The translations under genes were made by a program, and so were the position numbers. The notes under the pieces were generated by a model. The model had not been told where the DNA came from, ran no database searches, and saw only the letters and a program-made list of their open reading frames with translations. Below, one piece after another: positions 12,083 through 48,255 of a DNA stretch of 64,000 nt; within the stretch, counting starts at the first letter, position 1; every line of letters begins with the position of its first letter. The DNA comes from Chrysaora quinquecirrha. Its lineage: Eukaryota; Cnidaria; Scyphozoa; Semaeostomeae; Pelagiidae. The DNA lies in NCBI GenBank assembly GCA_014526335.1, contig JACTAT010000039.1, positions 5,256,202-5,320,201 on the forward strand, written 5' to 3'.

Positions 12083-15000
12083 CTAACTAAAGAAAATAGA
12101 TAACGACAGAAGAAAAAACAAGATTAGGATTGCAATGACAGCACAAAGAACTTTATCAAAACACACTACTGTACACGCAAATACTACTGCTGAATCTCTA
12201 TTAGTGGACACCTCTACATAACGGACACCCCCGATAACCGGACACATATTTTGTCCCATAGCTCATTTCTCTGTTAAACCTCCGTACAGCACATACCAGA
12301 GCCGACAAGGAAGGGGGGTATGAAAAGGAAAATTAGAGGAAAACGAGGGTGAGAGGATAGCAGTATTGGTCCCCTTCTCTCAAATGGCATTCTTCATTGT
12401 CGTCTCCTCTTGTCCTCTTTGCTTCTTCATGTCCTCCAGCCTTTTTTACTCTGGTATCCAGGATAATATCAAGAGATAATAGACCTTTTCGACTAAAGGC
12501 CGCCGAATTTGAAATTTTTAAAACTTCAAGATATGAAGTTTCGATGCTAAATCGTATAAAGTATCTAAAACTATCGTTTTACTATCCTACCTAAAGATTA
12601 TGCTATTAATTTTATGAGCCTTCAAAGTTCCCGATTCTGCACAAGAGCTTTGACCGTGAAAAGTGACTGTGGTTGAAACTTTTCACCCCGATCAGACAAA
12701 CACTTAAAAATCGTGAACTTTAAACGCTCATAAAATCAATAATACGAGCGCTAAGATAGTAAAACTTTGCACCTAGACTAGATTTCGTCTGCTTAAGACG
12801 AATTTGGTATCGGAAACTCTACAGCTTGAAATTGTGTAACATTTTCATAATCGCAGCATTTCATCGGAAATGTCCATAACAATGGTATGCTCATAGGTAC
12901 TGTACATATGAACTTGATAACCCAGCCGATGTAAACACTTACAGTGATTGCACAAAATTAGCACAATAAGGTCAAGGAATGGCTTCTCAAGAAATTAAGA
13001 TAGCTACAGTGAAACTGAAAAAACCTCAAATATACTTACTGTTATTGCTACTAGATTCCTGCAATGAGAATACAGCAGTTTGTTTCCCAGCTTTGTTCTC
13101 TCCAACACATGTGTAATTACCAAATTTATCTTTGGTATCCAGCTTTATTACTAACATCTTTGACCCTGAAATCTTTTTGCTATTCTTGTACCAAGATATG
13201 GCTGCTTCAGGGCTGCCTTGAATAGGACAATCAAGTTGTTTTTGCTCTCCAATTTTTAATTGGAAGACGAATTCCGCTGTCAATATTTTGATAACTGAAA
13301 AAGAGAAGATCTTCACTGATTTTCTGAAAAGAATATGGTGGGTTTCCTCAAAATTAAAAGAGACATACAGGTGATTTACGAAGCATTCACAATAGAATTT
13401 GCATTAAAAACTGAGAACCAAGAACTGTCTTCAACAAGACCATGAACAAACAAAAAGAAAAAACTTCCACATAACTTTCAGCTGTCAACCGATTCGATAA
13501 TCAGACTCATATGATTGCATTTCAACAATAGGATAGTCTGCGATGAACGCCCATTGTCTGCGATCCATGTTTCCATAACGTGTTTCCTTGATCGGGACAG
13601 TCGTAATGATCCTCCCGACGCTTACAATTAACGACCGCCGATAGTCGTAATGATCGTGAGAGCATGTTCCAATTGAGAAAGCAACGCAGACTATATCAGG
13701 GGGTCGTCGATCCTCTTATAACCCCTCTCTCTACGGTTTTTTGGAAACCAGGCTTAAAAGGGAATCAACAGATATAAAAGCGACACGCTTAAGAGGACTA
13801 GGCAGTCAATAAATAGATCATTGTCTTTTGTTAATGAACAATGCGCCGACTCTGTTCTGCGGGGTAAAAGATCATGAATGTGGCAAATTGTAATTTTAAT
13901 TGAAAGGGATTCAATAGGCTATTTTTAAAATGCTCGGTCTTATCTCCGTTGATTCCCTTTAATCTTTGCTGCTAGAAGGAAAAAGCTTTTTCCAGCCCTT
14001 ACTGCTTGCTGTTTCAAGCAAATTAACGAGAAAATACTACTTACATGCAACAGTGACAGTTGCACTCTTCTTTACTTCCCCAGCTTTATTTCTTGCAATG
14101 CAGATATATTTTCCAGCATCTGAGGGTTGAACATTGCTTATTGAATAGGTTAAGTTTTGTACTGAATCACCAACATTGATCAATTTTGAGTCCACTTCTT
14201 TATAAAGAAATACATTAGGTATAGGGAGACCACTTGATTTGCACACCATATGAACTTGACTGCCAATTTTTACATGATCTTCATTCTTTGCTATTGTAAA
14301 GGTGACTGTAGGTGAATCTAGGACAAAACAGAACAAATATATTTTAAATTGTGAAATATATAACTTTATAGACAAAGTTTTTAGGAAAGGCATACACCAG
14401 AAACTTTCCATGATTGGGATACTTCAATCGATGGGACTCAAACCTACACTGAATGAATTGTAATGTTGATAGAACGAATCTTTGATTAAAAATTCTCACT
14501 TGAACTAGCACAATGCCTTAAACTTGTAAAAAAGTAAAGCAAATCTTACATATTTCAGAAACTGAATAAGAGATACTTTCATCCCCAGCATAGTTCATTC
14601 CTTTGCATGTGTAGATCCCAAAGTGGCTGGCATCTTCAAATTTTAAATTTAATTTATTACTGCTTTCATTGAGCTCTTTGTTGTTTTTATACCATGTGAA
14701 TGTCGGTTGAGGAAAACCATTTATTTTGCATTGCAATGCAAGTGTGTCTTCCAGTTTTGCCTGGAGGGCATTTGAAGCAGATCCACTCTTTTCTATATCT
14801 AAGAATGAAAACAGACAGAATTCAGAGAACATGCACATGAAGGCATTTTGCAAAATGAGTTTTGGTACACTGACATACCATCATCTTTTATAAAGCAGTA
14901 ATACAAAACCGTACATCATTAATTAAGCCTGGGTTCCATAAAGTCCTAAATCGGTCGTAAAGCTCAATCTGCTAGTAAAAACCTTCGGGCAAAGAGTTTC

Positions 15001-18000
15001 ACAATGAAAGTTGAAGTCATTTCTTCTTTTCCCCATTCGCTGCATAAGCAAAACGCATTACTGTGCGGGCATAGAGAAGAAGCTTTTCGCTTCATGGAAG
15101 AATTTGTCTAGTGGAGATTTAGCTTAAAAGGGTTCCTTAGCACTGCATCTCCTGTGCCACTTTGAATTATAACATTATCAACCCTGTAATTAGGTTGCTG
15201 TATTCTACTAATGAAGTGATATGAGGTGATATTGATGGCTTCTGCAATCATCTGTGTTGATGTGATGCTTAATTGATCATCGGGTTCTTGAGACTTATAT
15301 CCTTGTTTTTTTCGCACAATTTGCACCAATTAAATTCACGTAGGTTCAATCGCATTGTTTTACTGTTCTGAATTTTCACATATTCTTCTCAACGAAACTA
15401 TGTCTTTTATTTTCGAAATTCCTCTAAAAAATTGTTGCGTTACATGCCACATTGTTTATCATTTTGCGTGAGCGATTAAAAAGCTCGTGTGAGAATGTTT
15501 ACGCGAGTGTTGACGCGATCGCGATCGCTCGCGTGAAACGAAAAGGCCTGATCATTATGACTATAATAAAGAAAACCAACTTACATGTGACAGTGAAAGT
15601 GGCACTCTGTTTTGCATTCCCTGCACTGTTTCTTGCAATGCAAACATATTTTCCAGCATCTGATGGCTGCACATTGGGTATTGAATGGTTCAAGTTTTGT
15701 GAGGAATGACCAATGTAAATTAACTTTGAGTCAACTTCTTTATAGAGGTTAACTTGAGGTGTTGGAAATCCTGTTGATTTGCATACCATAAGAACTTGAC
15801 TGCCTCTTTTTATGTGACCAGCATTATTCTCAATAGTAAAGTTGACAGTTGGTGGAACTAGTACAAAATAAAACAAGCAAATTATCAGAAAATGTCTCAA
15901 ATACAATGTTACTACTTATGAAAACACCTGGAAGGGATCCATTTTTCTTTGCTTTGCTACCCAATAATTAATGGGGTATTGAGAATGCAGAGATTACTGA
16001 CTGCGTTGAGCAAAGAGTACCCCTAATCCCTTACCACAGGATTCCAACTTTCAAGTCCATTTAATAAATTATACAATAGCGTATTCCTTGGATAAAGAAA
16101 AGCATCAACTGTTTTTAATGCCCATTCCAAAACTTGAATCCTGCAATACATTTTCTCTCCTTTATAGCCCCTTTTCTAATAAATGCCCCTCCAAAAAAGG
16201 GGAGGGGTGCTAATTCACATCAATAGCCTTTTATGTTGGCTACATCTATGATAAAAGGTTACAAATTTTAAACCTAAATGCCTTGCTTTGTAGATTTTCT
16301 GGGGCTTTATTATTTAATTTTGTACAAGGGCATATATTTTAGGGGGGGAGAGGGGTGCGAATTTTTAGAGCATTACAAAGGGAAGCATGGCTTTTATTTT
16401 CAAATCATTTTTTGGTACCAAGACTGTGAATTGAGAAAGGTCCCATATTTGAATTTGATGCTGTGTTTGTGGAAAGGAAAGTAAAACTCCAGAAAGGAAG
16501 CTCTTGTTCTCCAACTTGATTCATAATCTTCATCAAAAGCTCCTATAATTAATTATTAACTAACAAGGGCAACTGATTTTAATAAATACCCTCTTCTAAG
16601 AGGAACATTCATCAGAAGGGGGTAGTTCCAATGAAGTGGTACTGTCAATGCAGTATTAGAGGGGGTTTGCATCTATTTGAGGGTGCATTTTAAAAGAAGT
16701 GAGGTCTCTAATTAAATTAATAAATTAACTTACCTTCAAGGAGCACAGTAGCAGTCTTGTCATGTTTAGTCCATTTATCTTCTTTAACTCTGCACATAAA
16801 GTAGTATCCGGTAACATTTTTTGGAACTGAATTGATAATGTAGTAGAATTCAATAAAGCTTGAGTCAGGCTGTATTTTGTATTTAACATCAGTCCTATCA
16901 CTGAAGATATACTCCGCTGATCCTTGATTTAGTGAGATCTTTTCTTTATTATACTTTGATTTTGACCACAAAAGTGTCCATGTTTTCTTTAGCTGATTTA
17001 AATCAGTTGCTACAAAGAAGTCTACAAAGTCTGGAATTGTTTTGTATGTAAATTTCCATGTTAATGTAAGGTTGCTTCCAACCACACCCACATACGATGA
17101 GTTGCCTTCTAAAACAGCTGCTTCTGATGTCATCCATAAATAATCAGTTGTATATATCACCAGCAAGGTGTACAGCAAACCTTGAAGATAAGAACAGAGT
17201 GTTAAAGAAGTCTCAAAGATTTAAGAAACCTGAGTTTATAAGAAACTTAAATTTAGATTCTGATATTAAAATTTCAGAAACTTACATCAAAATAATCAAG
17301 AAACCTGTGACAAAATCTGTTTCTAACTGGAGTTTAATGACCAAAAAACTCATTTCCAAAATTTGTATTTTAATGAGCCCTTAAGAAACATTTACTACTA
17401 AAGGGATTGAAAATATAGAAATTTTAAGAACTTACCCTCAAGCTAGATTTTCTATAAAATGAGTACAACAAATTTCTTATTAAGAAAAGTGCATGGTGGA
17501 AGCATAAGCAAATACAATATGGAGGAAAGTAACTTTGGAAATTTCTGTGTCACTTTTCCAACATTTGGATTCCACATTTGCGGAGTTAGTTATTAGTTCT
17601 CGAGTATTCCTATGCGATTTCTCCCACCAGCATGGCTAATTCAGTTTAATAGAAGCTTTTTCTTGTTTTACTGCAATTGATTTCCATTAAATTAAGAAAC
17701 TGTTAAGAAACTTTTAGAACTAAAATCGGACCAAAAAGTAAGAAACTTTTAGAACTAGGCCCCAAGCCAGGTTTCTTTAAAAAAATGTTTATCCCAGAAA
17801 TTTTAAGAAACTTTTCATGCTATACAATGAAATATGTATAGCATAAAATTAAGTCAATTTAAGGAATGGAATATATGAACTCAGTCAATAAACTGAATTT
17901 AAAAAAATCTATATAGACAGCTTTCTTCAGAAAACCTGTCATTTCCTTGTTACATTACATAGTCTGAGTCATTCACCAATCACCATATGGGTTAGTATGA

Positions 18001-18606
18001 ATACATAAAGGAATGCAATCAAACAATATCCATTCATGAAATGTAATGTCATGAATAATTAACGAAATACAAGATGCCATTAAATTAATCATAAGGGGAG
18101 GGATCCTTAATGCATTTTCGACATGAATTGCCTATCTGTATTTTTTGCTTAACCAAAAAGAACTAAAATAGAAAATCTTTAGAGTAGACAACTTTTTGTT
18201 TACTCCTTCCTCTTTGACCTTTTACTTTTTAATTTTGACCAACAAAATTTCACAACTTTTTTAAGTTTAGATATTAATTTTCAATTTTTAATCACATCGC
18301 TTTGACCGTCGCTGTTGTCTCGAATAAATTGTGCAGAAACTTTTTACTGATATCAACTTCCTGACACTTTGAATGTCAATTAAAAATTTCTATATCCTTT
18401 TTCGCGCATGTGAAGTGAAGTGACGGCAGGGAGGGCCTAACGACCGGGCCTAGGCGCTAGGTCAGGATAGAAATTTATCATCCGCACAGAACTTGTGGAA
18501 GAAATCTACAAGAGGTTAAGTTTACAAAATTTCACTTTGAATTTTAATTTAACTATCACTTACCATTTAAGGGTTTGCAACGATGTTTTCCACGATTTTC
18601 TGACAT
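12083..18606 (-). CDS. Five-Ig-domain membrane protein
   Basis: Seven minus-strand exons join in frame: 18564-18606, 16734-17180, 15585-15857, 14550-14798, 14045-14317, 13040-13294 and 12083-12186. They total 1644 nt, giving 547 aa plus TAG. Every intron is phase 1, the classic Ig-module arrangement. The start MSENRGKHRCKPLN runs into a hydrophobic stretch (GLLYTLLVIYTTDYLW) that may be a signal peptide. Exon 2 encodes a V-like domain with several N-glycosylation motifs and a GYYFMC F-strand, but it lacks the B-strand Cys (LTLTWKF). Exons 3-6 each encode one I-set/C2-like domain with both Cys (for example MVCKSTGF and AGKYVCIARN). Exons 3 and 5 are about two-thirds identical and both 273 bp; exons 4 and 6 also resemble each other. 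The last exon encodes a transmembrane-like run (VLCAVIAILILFFLLSLSIF) and a very short tail. It is likely a cell-surface adhesion or recognition receptor; the ligand is unknown. The least certain parts are exon 1 and the last exon. Confidence 0.8.
12200..12480. repeat. Transposon-like AT-rich remnant in the last Ig-gene intron
   Basis: The phrase TTAGTGGACACCTCTACATA followed by ACGGACACCCCCGATAACCG resembles the terminal style of pogo/mariner-type MITEs. A relative is CCTCTATATAACAGATACCT near 26730. I found no matching inverted end, so this is either a fragment or a solitary end. It lies directly upstream of the putative last exon, which makes that exon's acceptor choice less certain. Confidence 0.35.
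12478..12790. repeat. Foldback repeat (TTCAAAGTTC family)
   Basis: Copy of the family at 8985-9195. The left arm is GAGCCTTCAAAGTTCCCGAT, the right arm AATCGTGAACTTTAAACGCT, with the middle phrase TTTGACCGTGAAAAGTGACT. It sits in the intron between the last two exons of the Ig gene. The left part begins with AGACCTTTTCGACTAAAGGC, close to the AGACCTTTTC end of the elements at 25449 and 55848. Confidence 0.6.
17215..17790 (+). mobile_element. AAGAAAC-type MITE remnants (one or two copies)
   Basis: A degenerate block in intron 1 of the Ig gene with repeated AAGAAAC motifs (TTTAAGAAACCTGAGTTTAT, AATCAAGAAACCTGTGACAA, GTTAAGAAACTTTTAGAACT, AAGTAAGAAACTTTTAGAAC). It ends AGGCCCCAAGCCAGGTTTCT like the element at 7437-7810. 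Between about 17545 and 17760 it is colinear with that element. Termini are not intact, so I treat it as one or two decayed copies. Confidence 0.65.
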
Positions 18607-19500
18607 TTTCTTCTTCTCAGCAAGTCTTGACGACAAGGAAATCAAACACAAATCTCAACGTCTTTCGCGAGTCCGTCACCATTCAAATCTCATAATGTAA
18701 ATAAACTTGAAACTATCGTTTACCAAAGGAACTTTTAGTCTGCCTTCACTGTAAAGTTACAAATTTCCAAACCAGCTAAAACAGCAGCATGTATAGTACT
18801 TTTAATTGAATATAATATTTAAAGACTTTGAAAAATGTAAATTGTGATTATTTCACCGTAAATCCGCTTTACACATCCACGCCTTCACTTTCCGAATCGA
18901 AGACACTCGAATGAAATGCGCGCGCAAGTCATTTTCTTTCATCATGTGACTTGAGATAAGAGACGGGGGTTTATGCCAACAAACCAATCGAAACCAAATA
19001 TCAATCAATCAATCATCCCACAAAATAAGACCAAATTTGGGCAAAATGCCTACGAATATAAATAAACTTGGTTCTTATTTAAACAGTAGTTTTCAAGTTT
19101 GAAATGAACTTTCCAGCAAAAATTGGCCATAAAGTATATTCTGAGGTGCATTATGAGCAAAATTGATTTCCGCACTGTCTGTGGGTGTAAATAACGCATT
19201 GAACTAACGAGATATATATAAACGCCTGAAGGAGGAAACTACACTTAATGCGGTGATTACATTCAAAATTAAGCAATATTCTCCCACCAAGGCAACAAAT
19301 TGACGACAAAAGGTGGTGTCCACAATAAGAATGATTTTTCCTGTTTCTTTAAGTTGCAACTCTGCAAGCCCAGAAACTGTTTGGAGCTTGAAATAAACTA
19401 ACTACTGAATTGATACTTTTCAAATGTTGAAAAGGCTCAGGAATCTTCTCTCTTAGGTCGGAAAATCCAAAACCCACTTCCGAGTTTCTTACGGCTTTCT
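18607..19500. other. Intergenic, upstream of the Ig gene
   Basis: This should hold the promoter and 5' leader of the Ig gene, which is transcribed leftward from about 18606. I see no coding exon, no clear TATA box and no repeat shared with other parts of the window. Confidence 0.35.
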
Positions 19501-19504
19501 CGAT

Positions 19505-19755
19505 AACCTGGCCAAACGATCAAACGTTGTTAATCAAACATCTAAAATTTGCTTGCCAAACAAAATGTTTGTTCCTTTGGCCACATCACAAGACATTGCT
19601 CATCAAATATTCTTTTCCAACGGCAAGCAGAAAATGTTTTTAAGTTTTTCAAAAACATTGCCAAGTTAAGTTTGTTCAAACAATGCTGTGCGGCGTGGCC
19701 AAATGGTCAAACATTGTTTGCAAAGCAAATCTCAAATGTTTGACCAACAATGTTT
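19505..19755. repeat. GGCCAAACG nested-palindrome element
   Basis: The left end is CCTGGCCAAACGATCAAACG. An internal inverted pair is built from TTTGGCCACATCACAA and GCGTGGCCAAATGGTCAAAC, and the right end is CAAATGTTTGACCAACAATG. The outer right terminus (GATCGTTTGGCCAGGG) is missing. This is one of about eleven copies of a family that carries four related GGCCAAACGNTCAAAC motifs arranged as nested inverted repeats. Confidence 0.7.
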
Positions 19756-20054
19756 AAATAACACAAAACGGAATAACACAAAACGGATGAAAACTCAAGA
19801 AATCAAACATGACGACCAGTAAATTGCAAAAGTTAAATGAAATTGGCAGGTGGCACAGGTGGCAAATTTACGAGATTTCTCATATCCCACCTTATTTGGA
19901 ATTAACGGAAAAGTTGATTCTAAGAAGACAAAAAGGCTTTTAATGAATTAGGTTCCAAGAAAAACACAGAAGGGTCAATTTACTGGATTCTGGGAAATAA
20001 AAAAAGCGGAGTTCATTAAATGGTTAATGCAATAGTTAATCTAAATCACTCCAT

Positions 20055-20520
20055 ACTGAGCCCGGATTGAAGCTTTTCGAAAACATTGCTGAGAAAAATC
20101 TGCTTGCCAAGGAATGTTTTGTGGTGTGGCCAAACGGTGAAATATTAGCAGTAAGGCAAATCTCAAATGTTTTTGGCTAAGGCCTAAGAAAATCTGAACC
20201 TGGAAACCGGCAATATGAAAAGACAAGTCAGTTTCAGTCGAAATTTAGGCCCCGGCCAGGCAATCAAACATTTTTGTAAAACATTTGAAATTTGATTCTC
20301 AAGCAAAATCCTTTTACCGTTTGGCCACATTACAAAACATTGCTGGCCAAACGTTTTTGGTTTCGTCATTCAAATAATGCTTCCGAATGCTTTCAAATAC
20401 ATCATGCAACGAATTCCGCGTTTGTCAATAAATGTTTTGTGACGTGGCCAAACTTTCAAACATTTCTTAATGAACAAACTCCAAATGTTTGATCAATAAC
20501 TTTAGATTGTTTGGCCGCGG
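20055..20520. repeat. GGCCAAACG nested-palindrome element, two partial copies
   Basis: A partial copy (about 20070-20180, with GTGTGGCCAAACGGTGAAAT) is followed by a fuller one (about 20250-20515). The second opens GGCCCCGGCCAGGCAATCAA, carries ACCGTTTGGCCACATTACAA and GACGTGGCCAAACTTTCAAA inside, and closes TTTAGATTGTTTGGCCGCGG. It lies just downstream of the IFT74 stop codon, so it may be part of the 3' UTR or just beyond it. Confidence 0.65.
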
Positions 20521-20767
20521 CGTCAATAAAAATAAGGCAGTGAATGTCTGAAAAATACGCAGCTATGAAATGATAAGGCCAAATTAATCACAGAATTCTT
20601 TCTTGAACGTGCAGATATTATATTTCTCAATTTCTCGTAAAGTTTTGTACAATTTCAAGACTTAAATAAACAAAGTTGTCTTCAACCCAGCCACATAAAA
20701 TGTAACTGGCAACATAGTCAATTGCAGTGCAAGTTTCTTTAGTTAGGAAGTGATATTTCAGTTATCC

Positions 20768-45111
<24,344 letters not shown>

Positions 45112-48100
45112 CTATTAAAAAGAGAAAAATGATATTGTTATAAGGTAAGGTCTATTGTGTTTTTATGGCTGCGACGTTAGCCCCCCACCTCCATTCTTTC
45201 CAGTTAACCTGTTGCATATCTATTCTAGTTGCCTTAGGGACGGTGTACATTGAGTGTCTAAAACATCTCATATTTTAGATGGTTTTCTTAATCTAATTAG
45301 ACATATAATGGGGAAATTTAACCCAATGGTCTAAAAACATTTAACTGCATCTAATTTTGTCTAACTCTCACAGGTCTTAAATGCAGCAGCCCTCAATATC
45401 CCCACATGTTAGTAAATAACGTTGGTGGGCCAATTGCATTGGGCCGACTTGTCTATAAGGGTGGGCCAACTTGGTAGTGGGTTGACTTGGCAGTGGGCCA
45501 AATTAACTAGAAAGCAATATTATAAGATAGACTAGATATGTTCATTATTGTTTTGCCTCAAACAAAACAACGCATGCATAAAAATCTTACATTTTTTAAG
45601 CCTCAGTCAATACCACGCACAGGTTAAAGGTATTAAACTGCTACTCCAACGTCACGTCTATCTTTGCAGATAGGTAACTCTTTTTCCAAACTCCTTAATC
45701 CGGATTGTGTTGTGCTTTACTTTATTGCAGTGCAACAGCAGCAACCAAGCAGGTGAGGGATACCAACAAGTCTTTGGGCCTAAACTTAGAAGTCTTCGAG
45801 TCACCTTCTTCAGATCGATTTCTTGTCTTTCCAAGCAATCTTTGCAAAGTCACAAGAACCGACAAAAATCCAAGAGACACAATCTTAAAACATACTGCGT
45901 CGAATTTATAAATCAAACTAATTTTAAAACAGCTTTTTTGATCAATAAATATTTGATGCAGTCACAGTGCTCTTGCATCCTTGGAAACAAACGCAAACGC
46001 CAAAATAAGGTACACAGGGAGTCAAGGATATGGTAGAAGTTACTTTATGTACTAAAGCCACCAAAGTGACCACAACGTAACCCAGCAAACACAACGTTTT
46101 TGCAGAGAGCAGGTACTTTAAAGATTTTTTGAGAAGTCAGTGGTTCCTTTAAAAGCAAAATTAAGAAGCATAGTTCCTTTAAAAAATCCTGTGTAGTTTA
46201 CGGTAAAAAAGTCATTTTCATAGTGGTGCCCCTGGTTTCCTTGTTACTCTATGCATAGCCCAACCACCTAATTGATCCTCCCCTGTAGCTGCCTGCTGCC
46301 CCTTTTTTCCCCCTCTAGTGAGCATCCAGTCGTTGATCGTGGAACCAAGATATGAAATTTCTGACAATATTTTGAAGAAGTGTCTGACAATCGAGACAGA
46401 GACGTTTTTTGGGTCACATACGGTAAGGGAGCTGTAACCTGTAGCCGTTCTTCGTTTTGCTGTTGAATTGGAAGAAATCGATTTTCAAAGAACAATCAAT
46501 TCCTGACAGCGTAAGCCTCTCTTTCGTATAATTCAGTACCTGTTTGCTTATAGTTGATGACTATAGATGTATTTGTAACGTACTTTGGTTCGTCTTTTTA
46601 CGTAAATCTTAAGGAACACCTTTCCTGTTATTCTTGTATTGGTTTGATTTAATTCTTATTGCCGCATAAGTTCTTATATATTCTGTAACTTTTAGTTCAT
46701 TCTTTGGTTATCCTTGTGTGTCGTAATAGATCGCTACAACATGGTCAACATGGTAATTCCGGATCTCAGTGGAAACCCGTTAGCCTTGTACATAGTACAC
46801 GTACCTTTTGAATTGGAATCACCTCTACACATTCGTGAAAGAAAGAACGACTCTCTCCATACATTTGTAGGTATTGGTACCCGTACAACGGCTGCAAAGT
46901 CAGCCCATCTGCACGTTATTGCATTGGTGCATCATGCAGAGAGCTGGCAAGGTCGGGCACTCTGTGTGTTATTGTATTACTGGTAGGTACTTGTGGACCG
47001 TTCAAAGGGCTAGCAAAACTCCGGCTTTCCTGAGTGTTATTGCACTGGTAGGTATTGGTGCCCCGTGGAAAGAAAACATAATGTCAGGTGTTGCGTGATG
47101 CAAAAAGAACTCTGAATCCCCTCGGAGTCTGGCCAGAAGCGAGCCAATATTCTAACTTTTGGACAAAACTTTACATTTTTTCGTTGTTATGAACGAAGCA
47201 AGGAGCAGGAGTCTACCTTTTTGGGGGAGGATATTTCTTCTTCTTGAAACGGTCTTATTTGCATATCGTTCTTCAACTGAACCTGCGAACTAACCAACTG
47301 AAGTAGCAAGAATTTCAGGTGTTACACACCAAGTACAAACAGGATAAACCATCATCAATTTTCGATAATTATCATTATGTTACTCTGTGCCTTCTACAAT
47401 AAAATTATTTATAACTAAATTTGCTGTGACTCGGATAGTGATTTCACAATTATAGTTATCTTACAATATTAGTCTCAATAATTATGCTTAAGGTGGGGAC
47501 CTGCCGTTACCTGAAATTTCAAAATAACCATCAATTCTTGCTACAATTAACTCCAAATTACAAGCTACTGTAGCTCTTTACGTGACAGAGGAAAACAATC
47601 AGTAGCGTAGCAAGGGGTTAGAGGGGGCAGATTGCCCTCGGGCAAATAGATAAGGGGAAGATGAAAATCATCCGAATGATACATTAGGCTATCGTGGAAC
47701 TCTGAGATAAAAGGAGGGTATTTGAAAAAACATACAGGGCGTACGAGGTAAGTTTGAAAATTTTGGGGAATTGAGATACTCGGACTACCTCTAAGGAGGC
47801 GTCTAGTCTTAACGGTTTTTAGCTCTGGGATCCAAGATGACGTCAATGTTTTTATGGAACTGGAAAATTTTCATGATAAATTGTTTCCAGGGCTCTAGGT
47901 AGTGCTCGCCGTTTCTCACGCGTACGTCTACATAACCATAAAACTACAAATAAATTCTCATTTCTAGAGTTTTTATGGCTCCTAGTTATTCAGAACCTAT
48001 TCTATAAAACAATACGAAACTATCCTTGTCTTGTCAGAATAGCTTTCGTTTATTAAATAACTTATACACTACTATTAATATAGTTTATTAACGATTTCTC

Positions 48101-48255
48101 TAAAGATTAAAAATTCAGTTCGACAACAGCAACACTGCCGTGATGGCATTACCTGTCCATAGGGTTTCCAAATGAGTCACTGTCCATAGGGCGCCCAAAC
48201 TACCCTCTGTCCAAAGGGTGTCCAAATTAGTTGGTTATTTTACTCATCACATGTT
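45112..48255. other. IFT74 upstream and GIPC downstream interval
   Basis: This region must contain the missing first exon(s) of IFT74, its promoter and the GIPC 3' UTR. I could not find an exon with an ATG, an Arg/Gly/Ser-rich start and a donor that leaves two bases of a codon. TTTATT at 48049-48054 (AATAAA on the minus strand) is a plausible GIPC polyadenylation signal about 200 bp past its stop. Around 46860-47080 the phrases GGTAGGTATTGGTRCC and TTATTGYAYTGGT recur two or three times, forming an imperfect minisatellite. No other gene is supported. Confidence 0.45.

Noticed and set aside
15108..15329. Minus-strand ORF between Ig exons 3 and 4
   Set aside because: It has no Cys pair or Ig fold signature, no good flanking splice sites in phase 1, and would disrupt the exon pattern.
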